Shown: positions 24,071 to 36,482, counted from the first letter of the stretch. The stretch is DNA of 64,000 nt from Druceiella hillmani (GCA_039881145.1 JAYKKI010000067.1:10001-74000); one strand, 5' to 3'. Notes: generated by a model not told the origin, from the letters alone. Numbers and translations: made by a program.

Positions 24071-24962
24071 ATTTGTAAACTCGAAAGGACTTGATTAATA
24101 CACTGAATCATAATTTATATTAAATAAGCGTAGAAATGTCTCTTTTCTAATATTTTGGAATGAACTTCTGAATTATACCATATGTAAATTAACTAAGGGC
24201 GCTACTTTAATCTGTAACAATACATTAAGAGCTTTGTTCAAAACACCAATATTTTTTACATCAAAACAGAAAGTGTTATTCTAAAATAAGTAATTTCTAA
24301 AATTAACCTACCATTATGCCACTATTATAGATTGAAGTGGCGTCATTTAGCTAATTTACATACTTTTACCCAAGGAAAATTTAATCAAATGTAAAATTTA
24401 TGTTTTTTTGTCAAAATGTATTACACATTACTTTTAAAAATATTTTAACAATTTTTTAATAACATCATGACAAGCCACTAAGAGACTGTAAATGATATTC
24501 TTTTACTTAGTCGAGTAATCTGTTCATCGAATATTTGCTCTTTTGTTCATTGCATTAACTATTACGAGGTTTTCAAGACTATTGTCACCTCTTCTTATCA
24601 TGTGATGGACATATGACGATGTGTGTTATAAAATAATGGGTAACATAAGGAGGTAAGAGATAATAAACACGGTTTCCATCTTAAAACTAATATCTCAATA
24701 TTTCCATATAGTTTCGAGTCATGCTATACTTTTCTATTTATCACGGCGCGGATTTGCCGTTTTATTTCTGAAATTAAGCTATTTAAGCTAGCATATAAAC
24801 AGTTCGTGACGAATAAAACCTTGGATCGCAAGAACGCCTTGAAGAGTTTTGACATTTATTAGTTTTCCAGTTTGATCGAATATCAAATTTTTTATCGTAA
24901 CGGCGAGATTCAAACTTGTAGTCTCCGTTTTGTATTAAAATAATGTCCAAATGTTAATAACA
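24071..24962. other. Gene-free sequence
   Basis: Nothing recognised up to the mariner terminus. Confidence 0.5.
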
Positions 24963-25978
24963 TTAGGTTGGCAACTTATAAACCTACCATATCTGTACCC
25001 AAACTTTTCAACTTTTTTTTTATATTGTCAATAAAATCAATCGTTAATTATATAAGCAAGCGGGTAGAGCTAAAGTCTCGTTCTTGTAGAAATCTTTCGG
25101 CCTTGCGCTGAAAAACGTATGAAGATCGATTTTGATACGATTTTCGTCTTTAATTTTTTTATCAAATGATTAAACAGAAAGAAAAACAGATCTGCAGCAA
25201 AAGATCTGGAGAGTATGGTGGGTGAAATAGCAAACTCCATTCAAGTGAAAGTAGTTTTACACGCCTTGCTTTTGCTACATGGGTTCGATCATTGTCATGG
25301 AAGGAAGTTTAGCGGTGATTTTGATCAATTGTTCATAATAAATCTTAGTTGTAATTGTGCTGTTAGTTGGAATGAATTTGCGATGAATAATCCCATTTAT
25401 ACCCCACTATGCGCTCATAAGTATTATTTGTCCAATATTATATTTTGGTGTAGGTACATCTTTTTCTCCAGTTCTTAGCAATTAACATATGCCACCCATT
25501 TTTTATCTAATGTAACCAGATACTTCAGCCTCTCGATGGTACAACTGGAACTCAATAGCTCCAAGCATACATTAGCTTTTCTCTGAAGTTGCACACTTTT
25601 AGCTCATTTGGTAGCCAAACGGAATTTTACCACTTTTTTCTCAAAGCATGAAGATGTTTTTCCATTGCAGTATAAGAGCATAAAAATAGCTCTACCAAAC
25701 AACGCGAACTTAATCTGGGATCTGTTTCAATAAGGTTTTTAAATTTTCCTAAATCAATTATAGGAGGTTGCTTTGGATGAGGTTTATCGGAGAGGCCAAA
25801 ATTTGATCCTTTTGAATCTTTGGAACGAGTGCTTAGCTATGTCGTAAGAAGACATTCCTTCCCCCATCGTTTTGTATATATCGCATAATGATTCGCTGGT
25901 TTTTCGCCCTAAACGACATTCGTGATGAAAGAATCCTCTAAATTTGCTTCAAAATACTTCCATTTTTAATTTATCCAT
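24963..25978 (-). mobile_element. Mariner-type transposon, decayed
   Basis: The left end, ttaggttggcaacttata, at 24963-24980 is a classic mariner terminal sequence. A transposase reads on the minus strand from an ATG at 25978 towards it. The expected matching right terminal repeat is not found near 26.0-26.3 kb, so that end is missing or too diverged. Confidence 0.85.
25050..25978 (-). pseudogene. Mariner transposase pseudogene
   Basis: Pieces in several frames follow mariner order. They are an N-terminal region with CRLGRKTSESLCDIYKTMG and DIAKHSFQRFK, then KPHPKQPPIIDLGKFKNLIE and TDPRL (end of the first helix-turn-helix and linker). Next come TAMEKHLHALRKKW, and WGINGIIHRKF followed by TITTKIYYEQL. 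The clearest catalytic part is HDNDRTHVAKA (Asp codon at 25294-25296), followed 20 residues on by HPPYSPDLL at about 25200-25224. That last motif pair is diagnostic of mariner. Multiple stops and frameshifts show that the copy has been inactive for a long time. Confidence 0.88.
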
Positions 25979-26832
25979 TACTCGCCGATTACTCAATTAC
26001 AAACTTAACAGAAGTTCGAATGCCGCACACTTTATATACCTACAAGAAATATTCTAGAGGCTTCTATAATATTCCAGAAATCGTTCAAAATAGTGGTATA
26101 GTTTTTAACTAAGATATAATAAATTCTAACAAAGATATAAGAAAATATATATTAGGGTAGTACTTTTATTATTTTATTGGAATAAATGATACGATGCATT
26201 ACAGGTTATAGTTCTCGCAACTTTTTTTATTATATTAAAACTCTAGCCGATTTTTCTAAACGATTACTCTAATAACCTGTTATTATATTTTATCTGTCAA
26301 TTTAGTTGAATGTAGTACGAACTTGAATATAGTAAAAAATTAATTGCTAAAAGGTAGGCTACATAAAAGTTAACGAACCTAAGTTGCACGCGCTACCGTC
26401 AAAGTCGAACTCCATACATACCATAAAAGATCAAATTATATTAGTCCATTGCTTTACACGCACCTATCCAATCCAAATAAATTTAAAGCAATGCTCATAA
26501 TCGCCACTCGGAGCAGGTTGATTGGCGACCGCAGTCCGTAACATCTCGCACAACTCGACAAATGTTTTGTCGAGTTGTGCGAGATACTAAATAGAGTACA
26601 CACGCTATTGAGAAATATGCATATATGTGACTCTTACCCAAACATAACGAAGTAGAAGAACGAATCATCAGAACACTCACTAGTTCCTTGCTGTTCAATG
26701 TCAATTCACCAAAGCAGTATTTAGTTGAAGAAATGTATACCTATATTACCACCAGGGCTTCAGCACGTACACTGGAATGTAGAACTCCACAAAAGGTGTG
26801 GTAGGAAAATAAACCCACAATCAGAATGAAAC
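25979..26832. other. Gene-free sequence containing a perfect 20 bp hairpin
   Basis: atctcgcacaactcgacaaa at 26543-26562 and its exact reverse complement at 26566-26585 are separated by only tgt. The stem is much more GC-rich than its surroundings. Otherwise nothing is recognised. Confidence 0.6.
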
Positions 26833-27003
26833 ATGAAAGTTGAAGCACAGTCGTCGGAATTCCTTTCTTTTTTTCATCTAGACGGGGACATCGAGAGTTG
26901 TACTGGTTATTTATTCGGAGACTTCGTTAAAGAAAAGTTCAAAAATCATCGCCGTGGTTCCACCAACTATACATTAGTTAAACAAATTTATCACGCAGCA
27001 TAA
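26833..27003 (+). CDS. Unrecognised 56-residue open frame
   Basis: ATG at 26833 to TAA at 27001-27003. The product is mixed in composition, begins MKVEAQSSEFLSFFHLDGD, contains a central CTGYLFGDFVKEKFKNHRRG segment and ends IYHAA. It lacks the Lys/Asn/Ile monotony of the chance frames around it, and its bases are less AT-rich. No domain is recognised and no splice structure is apparent. It may be a fragment of an element or an isolated exon, or simply chance. Confidence 0.2.
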   Translation: MKVEAQSSEFLSFFHLDGDIESCTGYLFGDFVKEKFKNHRRGSTNYTLVKQIYHAA

Positions 27004-28639
27004 TCAAGGAATATTATTATGAAATATTTTCTACGACTTTCATCATGGTGAACCCTTCCGTATCTATTCCATTATATAAAACTGGATAAAAGTAGCCTAC
27101 ATCAGAAGGCAGATTACCTCCTAAAAAGAAAGAGTTTTAAAATCCATTGAGAAATTTTTAAATTACTTCAAACTAACAATTCCACAAATTTAACTTCTTT
27201 ATTATGTTAACGTAAATGAAATAAGAAGACTGCCCTTTTTTAATTTACTTAAAAGACAGAATTTATTAAACCGTTTCTCAAAGAAATATTTATTCTATTT
27301 CAAATATTTTCTGGAGATGTTTCTTATGATAAAATAAAATATTTGGTTGGAGACTTATTTTAACGTATATAATTTAAAAGTTTTTTCAATAATTTATAGT
27401 TTGTATGTATATATAAAATATGATTTTTTGTGTTTATCTTTTAATTTCGAAATCGCGGTAGTTGAATTTTTCCAATTGTTTATTAACTTAGTTTATCTAT
27501 GACTGATCCTAAATTAAGGAAAGCTATCTAGTTTTTTGTTTTACCTTGATTAAATTAGAAATATGGTGTTCAAAGTTTATTACATCCCTTATACAAAAAC
27601 TTTCGAGGTGTTAGATTTGGTGCATGCAAACCATGATTTGTAAAGGTATAATAAAAGTACGTATTTCTTGCAACAAGTGTATTTTCGCGAAATTCACTTA
27701 GAAAACAAATCTTGAGAAAGAAAGTAAAAGTCGGAGGTCTTGGGTAATATAGATATAATCAGGTATGCAGTTGTATAATTTTGTATAGCTTCTAGAAACG
27801 GAACCCTTATAATTTTTTCATATCAGCTTATTCGTCTGTCCATCTGTATTTCCACCCGTCTTTATATCCGCTTTACATCTCTAACAGTTCTTATTCAGTA
27901 TGCAATAAAAGCGCTTAATAATGTTTCTTGATATAGTTTCTCCTTCACGAAATAGAATCTCCAAAGCATTTTGCTGAAAAGTAAACCCGTATTTCATAAT
28001 ACCAGAAAAAACCAGTATAACGGCATTTAATGTTTGAATGATCCATTTTAATCATTTAATATTGAGCAAAATTATCAAAAATATATGGGATATAAATTTT
28101 ATTAAATAATACCTGTTAAATTTTAAGTTAAATTAGTTTTAAAGGTAAATCTACTAGGCGCGATTTTTTCCACTACCGTATCTTAAAATAAACACAAATT
28201 GGTACGCTTAATAAAATTGTAGCAAGGCTGCAAGTTATTAATGATTTATTCTTAGAAAAAATGGTTCCTGTACAGACAGATATAAAAACAACAAATTTTG
28301 GAATTGCTGTTGGTTTACATGTATCTTTCCATTTTTCCCTTCTTTCTATTTCGTTTAAGTTTGTATCACGTAAAAAAATGATACCTTCACAAAATACAAC
28401 ATTAGGCAGTTAATTCTTAAACTCAAAACAGTATTCACTTCGTTTTTTTTTAATATTTGTGAAATTAATTTTGCTACATCTAACCCAGAAAAAAGTTAAT
28501 TGTAACTAATCAAATTCAAGTTTCAACTTGAGTGTTGAGACAAAGCTTTGGACAATGCAAATTTATAACAACTTTTATCTCCAAGAACTCCACTTTAGAT
28601 CATTCATTCAATCAACATTTGAGGAAAAATGAACAAGAA
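27004..28639. other. Gene-free sequence
   Basis: Nothing recognised. Confidence 0.5.
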
Positions 28640-28820
28640 ATAATTTACCCACAAAACAGTAAGTCGACAGGATTATTACGCTCCATTTTAAACCATAAAT
28701 TGCAACGCGTTAGGTTTCCTGTTTCCTTCAAATATTTTAATTTCGTCCGTTTTATTTTATCCCATTAGATAAATAATAGTTTCCGCCTCGTATTATTTTC
28801 CTCTTTCTTATTAGTCTTAA
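28640..28820 (+). repeat. Dispersed repeat family 1, copy 3
   Basis: Blocks cacaaaacagtaagtcgaca, ttttattttatcccattag, ataaataatagtttccgcc and tcgtattattttcctcttt occur in the order seen at 21.55 and 23.9 kb. A 78-codon frame across it (28532-28768) has no recognisable product. Confidence 0.6.
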
Positions 28821-29490
28821 CGTCTAAGAGGCTCTATTACAGTATCTAAATATAGCTATATGAAATAAAACTACTAAATTTCGCTTCAATTTATTATACG
28901 ATAGAATATAACGAAGATAGAACGAAGTTTCCGTGGTCTGTTATTGGAATTCAAAAGGGAAATATACCGTAAAATATAATTTCTTTTTATAATTACGTCT
29001 ACCTTTTTGTCACTTTATCAAGGAATTTTTAACAGCTTTTTAGATATTTTAAAGAAAATATTTATTAAAAAATGACTTACTGATCAAAATTTTAATTATA
29101 GATATAAACACTACCTTACTAATATGAAGATTTCGATTCGCTTCCTTTGGCGATTAAATCACAGTACACATTCGTAAAGTAACATACAGTTGGTTCTTTT
29201 ATCATTTCAACGGTTTAAATTTTTTGATTTTTATTTCTTTATCGAATACGGTATTCGTTTGCGGTATAATCATTCGCATAATTAGTATCAGAAGCATGCT
29301 GTTTCCAAGTGTAATTTAAAAGTAGAAACGAAAAAAAAAATTTACAATAAACCGTACTTTTAATTTCGATTTGTGGACACCTAGTGTAAGTAGGTGATTT
29401 TAAAATCACCTATAAATATAATTATGTTCATTTACACACAAACAATTAAAACGATTAACAAAAAATTAAACAAGAGATTTCAACAAGAAA
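28821..29490. other. Gene-free sequence
   Basis: Nothing recognised. Confidence 0.5.
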
Positions 29491-29552
29491 ATATATGCGT
29501 GTGTGTATGTATGCACACGCATATATACGAGACGCATACATCTCGTATATAT
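29491..29552. repeat. Two adjacent hairpins
   Basis: atatatgcgtgtg (29491-29503) pairs with cacacgcatatat (29514-29526). Overlapping it, atatatacgaga (29521-29532) pairs with tctcgtatatat (29541-29552). The two stems share bases 29521-29526, so only one full stem can form at a time. Confidence 0.8.
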
Positions 29553-30427
29553 ATATTAGACATGGAAAACTCATCTTATTTTTGCGAGTTGCATATATAC
29601 CTTAGCTCGAACGCAACTATTTTGAACTGGCTGGTTTGAGAAATGGCTCCGTATTTTCTCGATTAGCATAACTCATAATTTGACAGTTTGATGCCCTTAA
29701 GTTTTGGACGCGCCGAATTGCCAAGAGCGAAGGAGAAAGTCGCATAAATCGTATCGGGGTAATTCTCAGAAATGTCGTTGAAGCCAGTTCAAATAATTTG
29801 TTTTTTTTAATGCTTTACTGTCTTTAAGATACACCACAGAAATAATCAGTAACTCGTAACTCATTTACTAAGTTTATGTTCATATTTGTGAACCGCGGAA
29901 CACGATAACATATCGTAATTACTTCATTATAAATATTTCTTAATTTTTTTGTATAGCAAATTACTTCCATTCCGCATGAACGAATATTTTTGAAAATTAC
30001 CTAAATAATAATTGTTACCAAAAAGAGAAAACATGTCCCTATAGTTTAATAGTCACAGATTCCTACAACAAACTTTTAATAAATAGTATTAATTCACAAA
30101 ACATGTGATATTATCAGTAAAGGGTGCATGGTATCACAAACTGAATTTTAACAACGACAAAAACAACTAGATCTTAAAATTAAAATCGCGAGCATATTCT
30201 GCATTAACGTGCCATCGATCAATGATGATCGATAAGCGTTCATGGAACTTAATTTGAAATTTTAGGTACGAACTGCGAGCCGTCATATCAGTGAACCTTA
30301 TTATTTAGGTAAAAGAGCTCTCATTTTGTAGCATGAACCTTCGAGTTTGTTCGAAAGAACCCATTAATTCCATTTGAAAATATACTATACGTTGAAAAAG
30401 TTAACGGAGGATCAATATTCTGTTTAG
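29553..30427. other. Gene-free sequence
   Basis: Nothing recognised. Confidence 0.5.
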
Positions 30428-30517
30428 AAACTTATCAAACTGATAAGTTTTCATTCATTCATGTTTACAAAATATGACAACAAAAATTGTTTTAGCATAT
30501 TTTGTAAACATGAATGA
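30428..30517. repeat. Tandem pair of inverted repeats
   Basis: aaacttatca (30428-30437) and tgataagttt (30441-30450) form a perfect 10 bp stem with a 3-base loop. Immediately after, the 22 bp arm 30455-30476 (tcattcatgtttacaaaata...) is the exact reverse complement of 30496-30517, with a 19-base loop. Confidence 0.85.
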
Positions 30518-31308
30518 AAACGACGTTCATCACTTAGATCCCGAGATGATACAGCGAGTGATGGCTTACAGAAGATTGTCTGCCCTTCTGCCCATGGAAC
30601 ACAATCAAAATGTTAATTCGAAAGATTATTGTGTCCGTTTATTTGAATTCAAAACTCCATAATCTTAAAGTCCTCATATTTCGAAAAGAGAGCTGCTATT
30701 ACTAGGTCATAGCACGTGAAGCAAATATAAATATTCAGAGCGAAGACTCAAGAGAAATATCGAGAAAAACTTCAAGCGAGAGTTCTGTTTCACCCAAATA
30801 CATCATCCATGTCCAAGACCTATATCACAATCGTTGCCATGAGTCAAGCTAACTTCGAACAGCTAGAACATCACTGTTATTCTCCAGATCGAGCGTATTC
30901 TACATTATACATCTAAACTTTATCCATACCTATAGCATTTGGCTATCGGAACTTTTTAAATAACTCAGGAAAAGGATTGTTTTTCAAAGAATATTCTAAA
31001 TTCAGAAACAAAATGAATTAGGTATGTAAATTTAATGAAAAATCAGGAAAAAAAATAAATATAATTTTCAGAATGTAAATTATAAATAATCAAAATAGGG
31101 TATAATTTATAACAGTTCTTATTTCATTTATACATAAAGTGTTAAAATCTCCATCAACTATTTACCTATGTAAAAATGGTGCTAGTTGGTCCGCGCATAT
31201 AATTCACAAGTCACTGAATGGTTATATAATGTGGAAAAAAAGTAAGTGAAAGATAGTGTCATGGTAAAACATTATAAAATTTAATTGAATAATTAATTTT
31301 GATTTTTG

Positions 31309-31312
<4 letters not shown>
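30518..31312. other. Gene-free sequence
   Basis: A 62-codon frame at 30474-30662 runs out of the right hairpin arm and has no recognisable domain. Nothing else is recognised. Confidence 0.45.

Positions 31313-31387
<75 letters not shown>
31313..31387. repeat. (TA)n microsatellite
   Basis: Uninterrupted alternating A/T over about 75 bp. Confidence 0.95.
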
Positions 31388-31391
<4 letters not shown>

Positions 31392-32399
31392 CGGGAATGC
31401 ATAAAAACACTGAAAAACATTTTATAGGAAAATTGTCTTTCATTTCCGACCAACAGTCTTATATTAAAGACAGTTTTATATTAACTCAATGATAAAAGTT
31501 ATGACTACTTAAGGGCCCCTTAAATGAAACTATATTTCTCACTGAATTAAACTAAATAAAACATTTGAAATCTTAAAGACAGTCGGAGCGAACCATAACG
31601 TACGACATACCCATACTTTGTTATTACTTGCACTCCCTGTAGGCTCAAAAACGTCTAATTTGCATATTTCAGGAAGTTTTTGTCTTATAAATATTGGTAG
31701 ATACATGTTCTCAGCACGTCTCCTCGGATGTACATTTATGAGATCATAGGATAAAGCTTCCAAAAACAATCTGCGGTTTGTTGGTATACTTTGTGAGTAA
31801 ACTTATTACATTTTTGGAGAAAAACAAGTTTCATATTTCCACTGGCTCCTTCAAATATTTAGCTTCGCCTTAATATCTACAGAAAGCACATAAGTTTAGT
31901 GTGTGGGTGTTTCGACGGAGAGTTTCTGTTCAATTTCGTTTCATTATGTTTGCCCATTTAGTGAGTACTAGAAGTTTGTGAAAGTCTACCTCTCTATCTG
32001 AATTGCCTCCCAGCTGTGTATTATTTTTTTCATCCGCTACTTCAACGTGGTTTTCAACGTCGCTATCCTTTTAATCTTCATTATTGAAATCAGAGACATT
32101 CTTCTTCAATATGGTTCTGATAAGTTCTTCCTCAATTTGAGCCTAAAAATTACTTAGAAATATATTGTATGGAGTTATCTTGTAAAATACAATGATATAA
32201 ATTGTGCAAAATTTCATAAATTATCAAAAATATTTCTTTTATAATATTATTAAGACACTTGTACCCGCGTCGGTCTGACGGAAAAATTGATGTCGTGTAA
32301 GGACAAACGTGCTGTCAGCACAAATCCTCGCGTTACACTGAAATTAATTTAGCCACAAATTATGCAGTTAGCAATGAACCTAAAGGGCTGTGTTTTCCG
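31388..32399. other. Gene-free sequence
   Basis: Nothing recognised. The patch 32265-32330 (acccgcgtcggtctgacgg and following) is less AT-rich and may belong with the tRNA-like stretch that follows. Confidence 0.45.
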
Positions 32400-32480
32400 C
32401 TTAAAAACCAACGCATAGTAATTAAGTAAGTCGTCGGTCTAACAGACCTATTCGCGGGACTTGGTTCAATTACGGTTGTT
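32400..32480 (+). repeat. Possible tRNA-derived SINE head
   Basis: taattaagtaagtcgtcggt, then ctaacagacc, ttcgcggg and ggttcaattacgg follow the order of a tRNA-derived pol III promoter: an A-box-like start, an anticodon-arm-like segment and a B-box-like GGTTCAAnnnC. The stems do not form a proper tRNA cloverleaf, so this is not a functional tRNA gene. No second copy in the window confirms a family. Confidence 0.3.
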
Positions 32481-34289
32481 TTGTATTAAATAGGGAATGT
32501 CTTGTAATGACGAACACAGATAGAATCTTTTAAAAAGAAACGTCACCTGATAAATATTGTGGCAGGCACAAAATACCTAAAACATGGAGCTTTGTGCGTC
32601 AGTGCTTTCTAAACATTAATCAAGAGTGTACTTTGTTAAGCTTCCGGTTACCAAGTATTCGTTACCGAAATTAAGTCGCATGAATATAAGTAACTTGCAT
32701 ATATAATTGTCACACATATTTGTTAATCTTATGCTAGTTACCAGATACTGAGTGAACTTATAAATATAAATTTTTTGTGTAATTAAGCAATAATTATTAT
32801 TAAAATATGCACGTATATTGTACACTCCTTATTGTGCAGCAACTTTGTGAATTGTATTGTTTAATAATCGTAACATTTACCTTTGTAAAATTATATTTGT
32901 GTTTTTACTAATTATATTTACTGCAAAATAAAAGAAAAATGGTTAATCCAAGTGACACTCAGTTAAAACCCCCAAACCTTGATAGTAATTAGATACATAT
33001 TTTAATTACAATCACTAAAACTTAAAAAGTAAAAAAATTTAAAAAAATAACTTAAGACATAAAATTAAAAAAATTAACGTAAAAATTTAAGTTAAATTAT
33101 AAATCTTTACCAAAGTAAATATAGTTATGTTATGTGTTCTGTAGATAATACCTGACCGATATACTTTGAAATTTCAATTAGTTCTTTATGAGTAATTAAA
33201 AGGTTTCTCAAAAAAAAAAGTAGAACGGCATATTCTGATGACATTCGGTACAACGTATTCGCTCACGGAGAGTGGTATAGGGGGATATACGACCACGCGC
33301 CATAGTCCAGCAGAAATAGTTGTAATTTCTTAGTTTCTTTGTAATTGTAAATCATGTATACTTTTTAGGTTCGTCGAAAACAATAAATGGTAAATTTAAA
33401 ATGGTCACCAAATGAAAATTTCATTACTTTGGTGAGTAGGGCTCTTATAGTATTTCTCAGTAAATTGTGGTTGTTTCGTTGTAATATGTGATATAATAAG
33501 GTAGTTGAAACACCTCTGTAGTACAGGAATAGTATTATGTTGAAGGGTAGACTTCAGATAAGAATTCAGTTTTAATATTTACGTTCTTCATATTATTTTG
33601 ACTAAAACATCTCTAGTTCGTTGTGTATCAATAGTGATTATACGGACTTGCTTTCAATGCCATACTTTCAACGGCGTGGGCATAGGTCATACATCATTAC
33701 GCAGATAATGGTCTAGAATATCACATATATATCTAGGTAGTTTACTTTTCATATAGGATATATGACTGATCTCACTGGTGACGATATTTATACGTTTTTT
33801 ATATTAGTTCAACGTGCTAAATGTTTCCACGGTCTTCAAATAGACATTTTCATTTTTAAATACAGATAGCTTTCGTTTTCGCACACAACATTTTGCAGAT
33901 CATTAAGCCGATAATGATTTGGCGAACACCTTCTCCTTTACTATGTGTGCATCTCTTTCTAACACTCTTCTTCTTTCTCCTGTTCTGGAATATTTCATCT
34001 CCATTTACACATTCATAAAATTATCCCACAACTTATACTTAAATTAGAGTTATGCATGTTAACCGTATCTCAGATTTATTTTTAATTTTAAATTTAAATA
34101 GTTTAATCTTTTTATTGAACTCTATATACTCACGTCCTAGCATGCCTGAACCACTATATGCAGGTCGTTGGTTAATTGGTATAACAAGAATTTTTTCCCG
34201 GATTTCTTTAAAAAATATACGAAAAAACAGACCATAATTGTTTTTTATTGGGCCTTTATATATTATATCTTATTATTAATATAATATAA
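32481..34289. other. Gene-free sequence
   Basis: Nothing recognised. A less AT-rich patch at 33240-33320 (cacggagagtggtatagggg, accacgcgcc) has no identifiable content. Confidence 0.5.
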
Positions 34290-34490
34290 TTAATTTTTCA
34301 ATAACAAAATGTTTTTCAACATTTACTGAATCACGCGAATCATAAATAGAGTCTCCATAAAAATTTCAGGAAATAACTAAATTTCCAGTGAAATAAATTT
34401 TTTCCTATGGAATTGTATCCGCATCGCTCGACATATGTTGCCGAATAAATCGTTCACCGTATCACATTGATGACGTCGCGCAACAATATG
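34290..34490 (+). repeat. Dispersed repeat family 2, copy 1
   Basis: Shares with 35890-36095 the ordered blocks acatttactgaatca, ctccataaaaatttcagg, actaaatttccagtgaaat, cctatggaattgtatccgc, atcgctcgaca, and gttcaccgtatcac. Same orientation, about 1.6 kb apart, clearly diverged. Confidence 0.65.
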
Positions 34491-35889
34491 TGTGCTTACC
34501 CTGCAAAACAATTACGCTTGTGTTAAGGTTGAAACAGTGTTTCTTGAAAGTGGAATAAAGTAGGGAAAAGTTGTATGTATTATAATGGTTTAATTTTGTC
34601 CTAAAACAAAACCCCAAAGAAATTAGCTTGATAAATCATCTTAACGACAACTTATGTTTGTATATATACATATGAACATACTCGATCAGTCTTTCTTTGT
34701 CCATAGATTTGGCATAGCTTAAATATCTCCACGTATGTCTGTTTTGACATCACAGTCCTATTGAATATTTTTATTTTCAATTGCATTACATAAGCTTTTT
34801 TCTCACGTTGATTTTATTTCAAGCTCATTCAATTTACTTTCATCCTTTTGAAGTTACGCAAGATACTCTGTCATGCGTAATTACTAGCACTAATGTTGCA
34901 TTTTTTACACTTCTCATCACCAGTTACACATCTTTTGCATACTTTTCTCCCATTTTTACAATAACTCAGTTTATTATGTTTGTTAGCCATATGTACTCAT
35001 CGTTTCACATCATATTGTGTATTTTTGTAACTCGACAAAAAAATCACTACTTGCTATATAGTGACATTATTTACATTTAAAAAAAAATATTATTTATCCT
35101 TTTTTTAACAATTATTCCTTTAAAATCAGAATTCATATGCAGAAATTTCTGTTAGAGTACTAGAGACATTCGGGTTACTAGACGTTGTAGATGCACTTAC
35201 CCCTATGCTTGTAAGATAGCATAATTAACGCACATCAAACACGAATACTCACCAACATACTATAAATTCAGGTAGTTTCTTTAACCAAATATTGATATAC
35301 AAATGGTTTAGCGACGTGTATATGACGTACCCCTGTTTAAAACAATAGTAAGACTAAACCAATTAGTGAACTCACCACTTATTCTAATACGGAATAACGT
35401 AATTACTATTCTCTGAATGAAGTATTATAGGCCACAATTCTATTACAGGCCCATTTAAGGTTTTAAGGTCTATGAAGTTTCAGCAGGCGCTAGTACCCTT
35501 ATCTACCTCTTTGTTAATTGAACATCTAAAAATGAAGACACGGTCTTTGTAGCTTTCTTAGTCTAAGTCAGTCAAAGTTTTCGTTTCGTTTCATTAAAAG
35601 AATTGATGATAGAGAAGAGTTAAAATGAGATATTAAAATATGAATTTGTACGTACATATTAGTGTCATTATAGCACGTCTATTTCGACATCAGAAAACAA
35701 CAGTTAGAGGAAGAAAAGTGCACAAGAAATTGAAAAGATCATAAAAATAACTGAAGATAAATTTGTATTTTAAATAAAATCCTTCAGTATTATAAATCAA
35801 TACTACTACTAGCAATATCTTGCTTATGTACACAATTAATTCTAATATGTAAGTACCGGCTGTACATTTTGTTATGTGGACTTTTATTA
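34491..35889. other. Gene-free sequence
   Basis: Nothing recognised; a 99-codon hydrophobic frame at 34781-35080 looks like chance in T-rich DNA. Confidence 0.5.
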
Positions 35890-36095
35890 ATAATTTATTT
35901 CCCATTACAAATTGTTTCGACATTTATTGAATCATCCTTACGTTTTTCATAACCATAAGCAAAAACTCCATAAAAAAATTTAGAAAATCACTAAATTTAG
36001 AATAAAATCAATTTTCTTTCCTGTGGACTAATATCCGTGTCACTCAAAACTTATAACCTAATAAGATGTTCACTGCGTCGCTTTAATAATCGCAC
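35890..36095 (+). repeat. Dispersed repeat family 2, copy 2
   Basis: Matches 34290-34490: acatttattgaatca, ctccataaaaaaattta, cactaaatttagaataaaat, cctgtggactaatatccgtg, tcactcaaaac, and gttcactgcgtcgc. It carries a short insertion (ttacgtttttcataacc) relative to copy 1. Confidence 0.65.
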
Positions 36096-36477
36096 TATTC
36101 GATTCGGTCGGCGAAGGATCGATTCAGTCTGTTATAGAACTCTATGTAAGGAGATAATTAAAAATTGTGGAATAAATACATAAAAATTATAATTTGCAAA
36201 ATATTCCAAAGTAATATGTAATTTATTATGTTAAGATATCATTTTTGCCACACAATTTCCAAAAAAATTCTGGAAAAACTCTCTTTCGTGTTAAAATACA
36301 GAAAGTAAATTAACCTCGTTTCTACGGTTTTAAAAACTATGTAATTTTCCCACAACCGTTATTGCTATATATTTTTTTTAAAATACGAAGTTGAAGGTAA
36401 TAATTTCTCTATTATATTATAGGCGTCTAACTAAATTTTTAGTTAAACATTTAGAGGTATGATACCTTTAAATTAAT

Positions 36478-36482
<5 letters not shown>

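Noticed and set aside
32400..32480. Functional tRNA gene
   Set aside because: Box-like motifs are present but acceptor and T stems do not pair.
34781..35080. 99-codon hydrophobic frame that could look like a membrane protein
   Set aside because: T-rich sequence gives Phe/Ile/Leu/Ser by chance; no clear topology or family.
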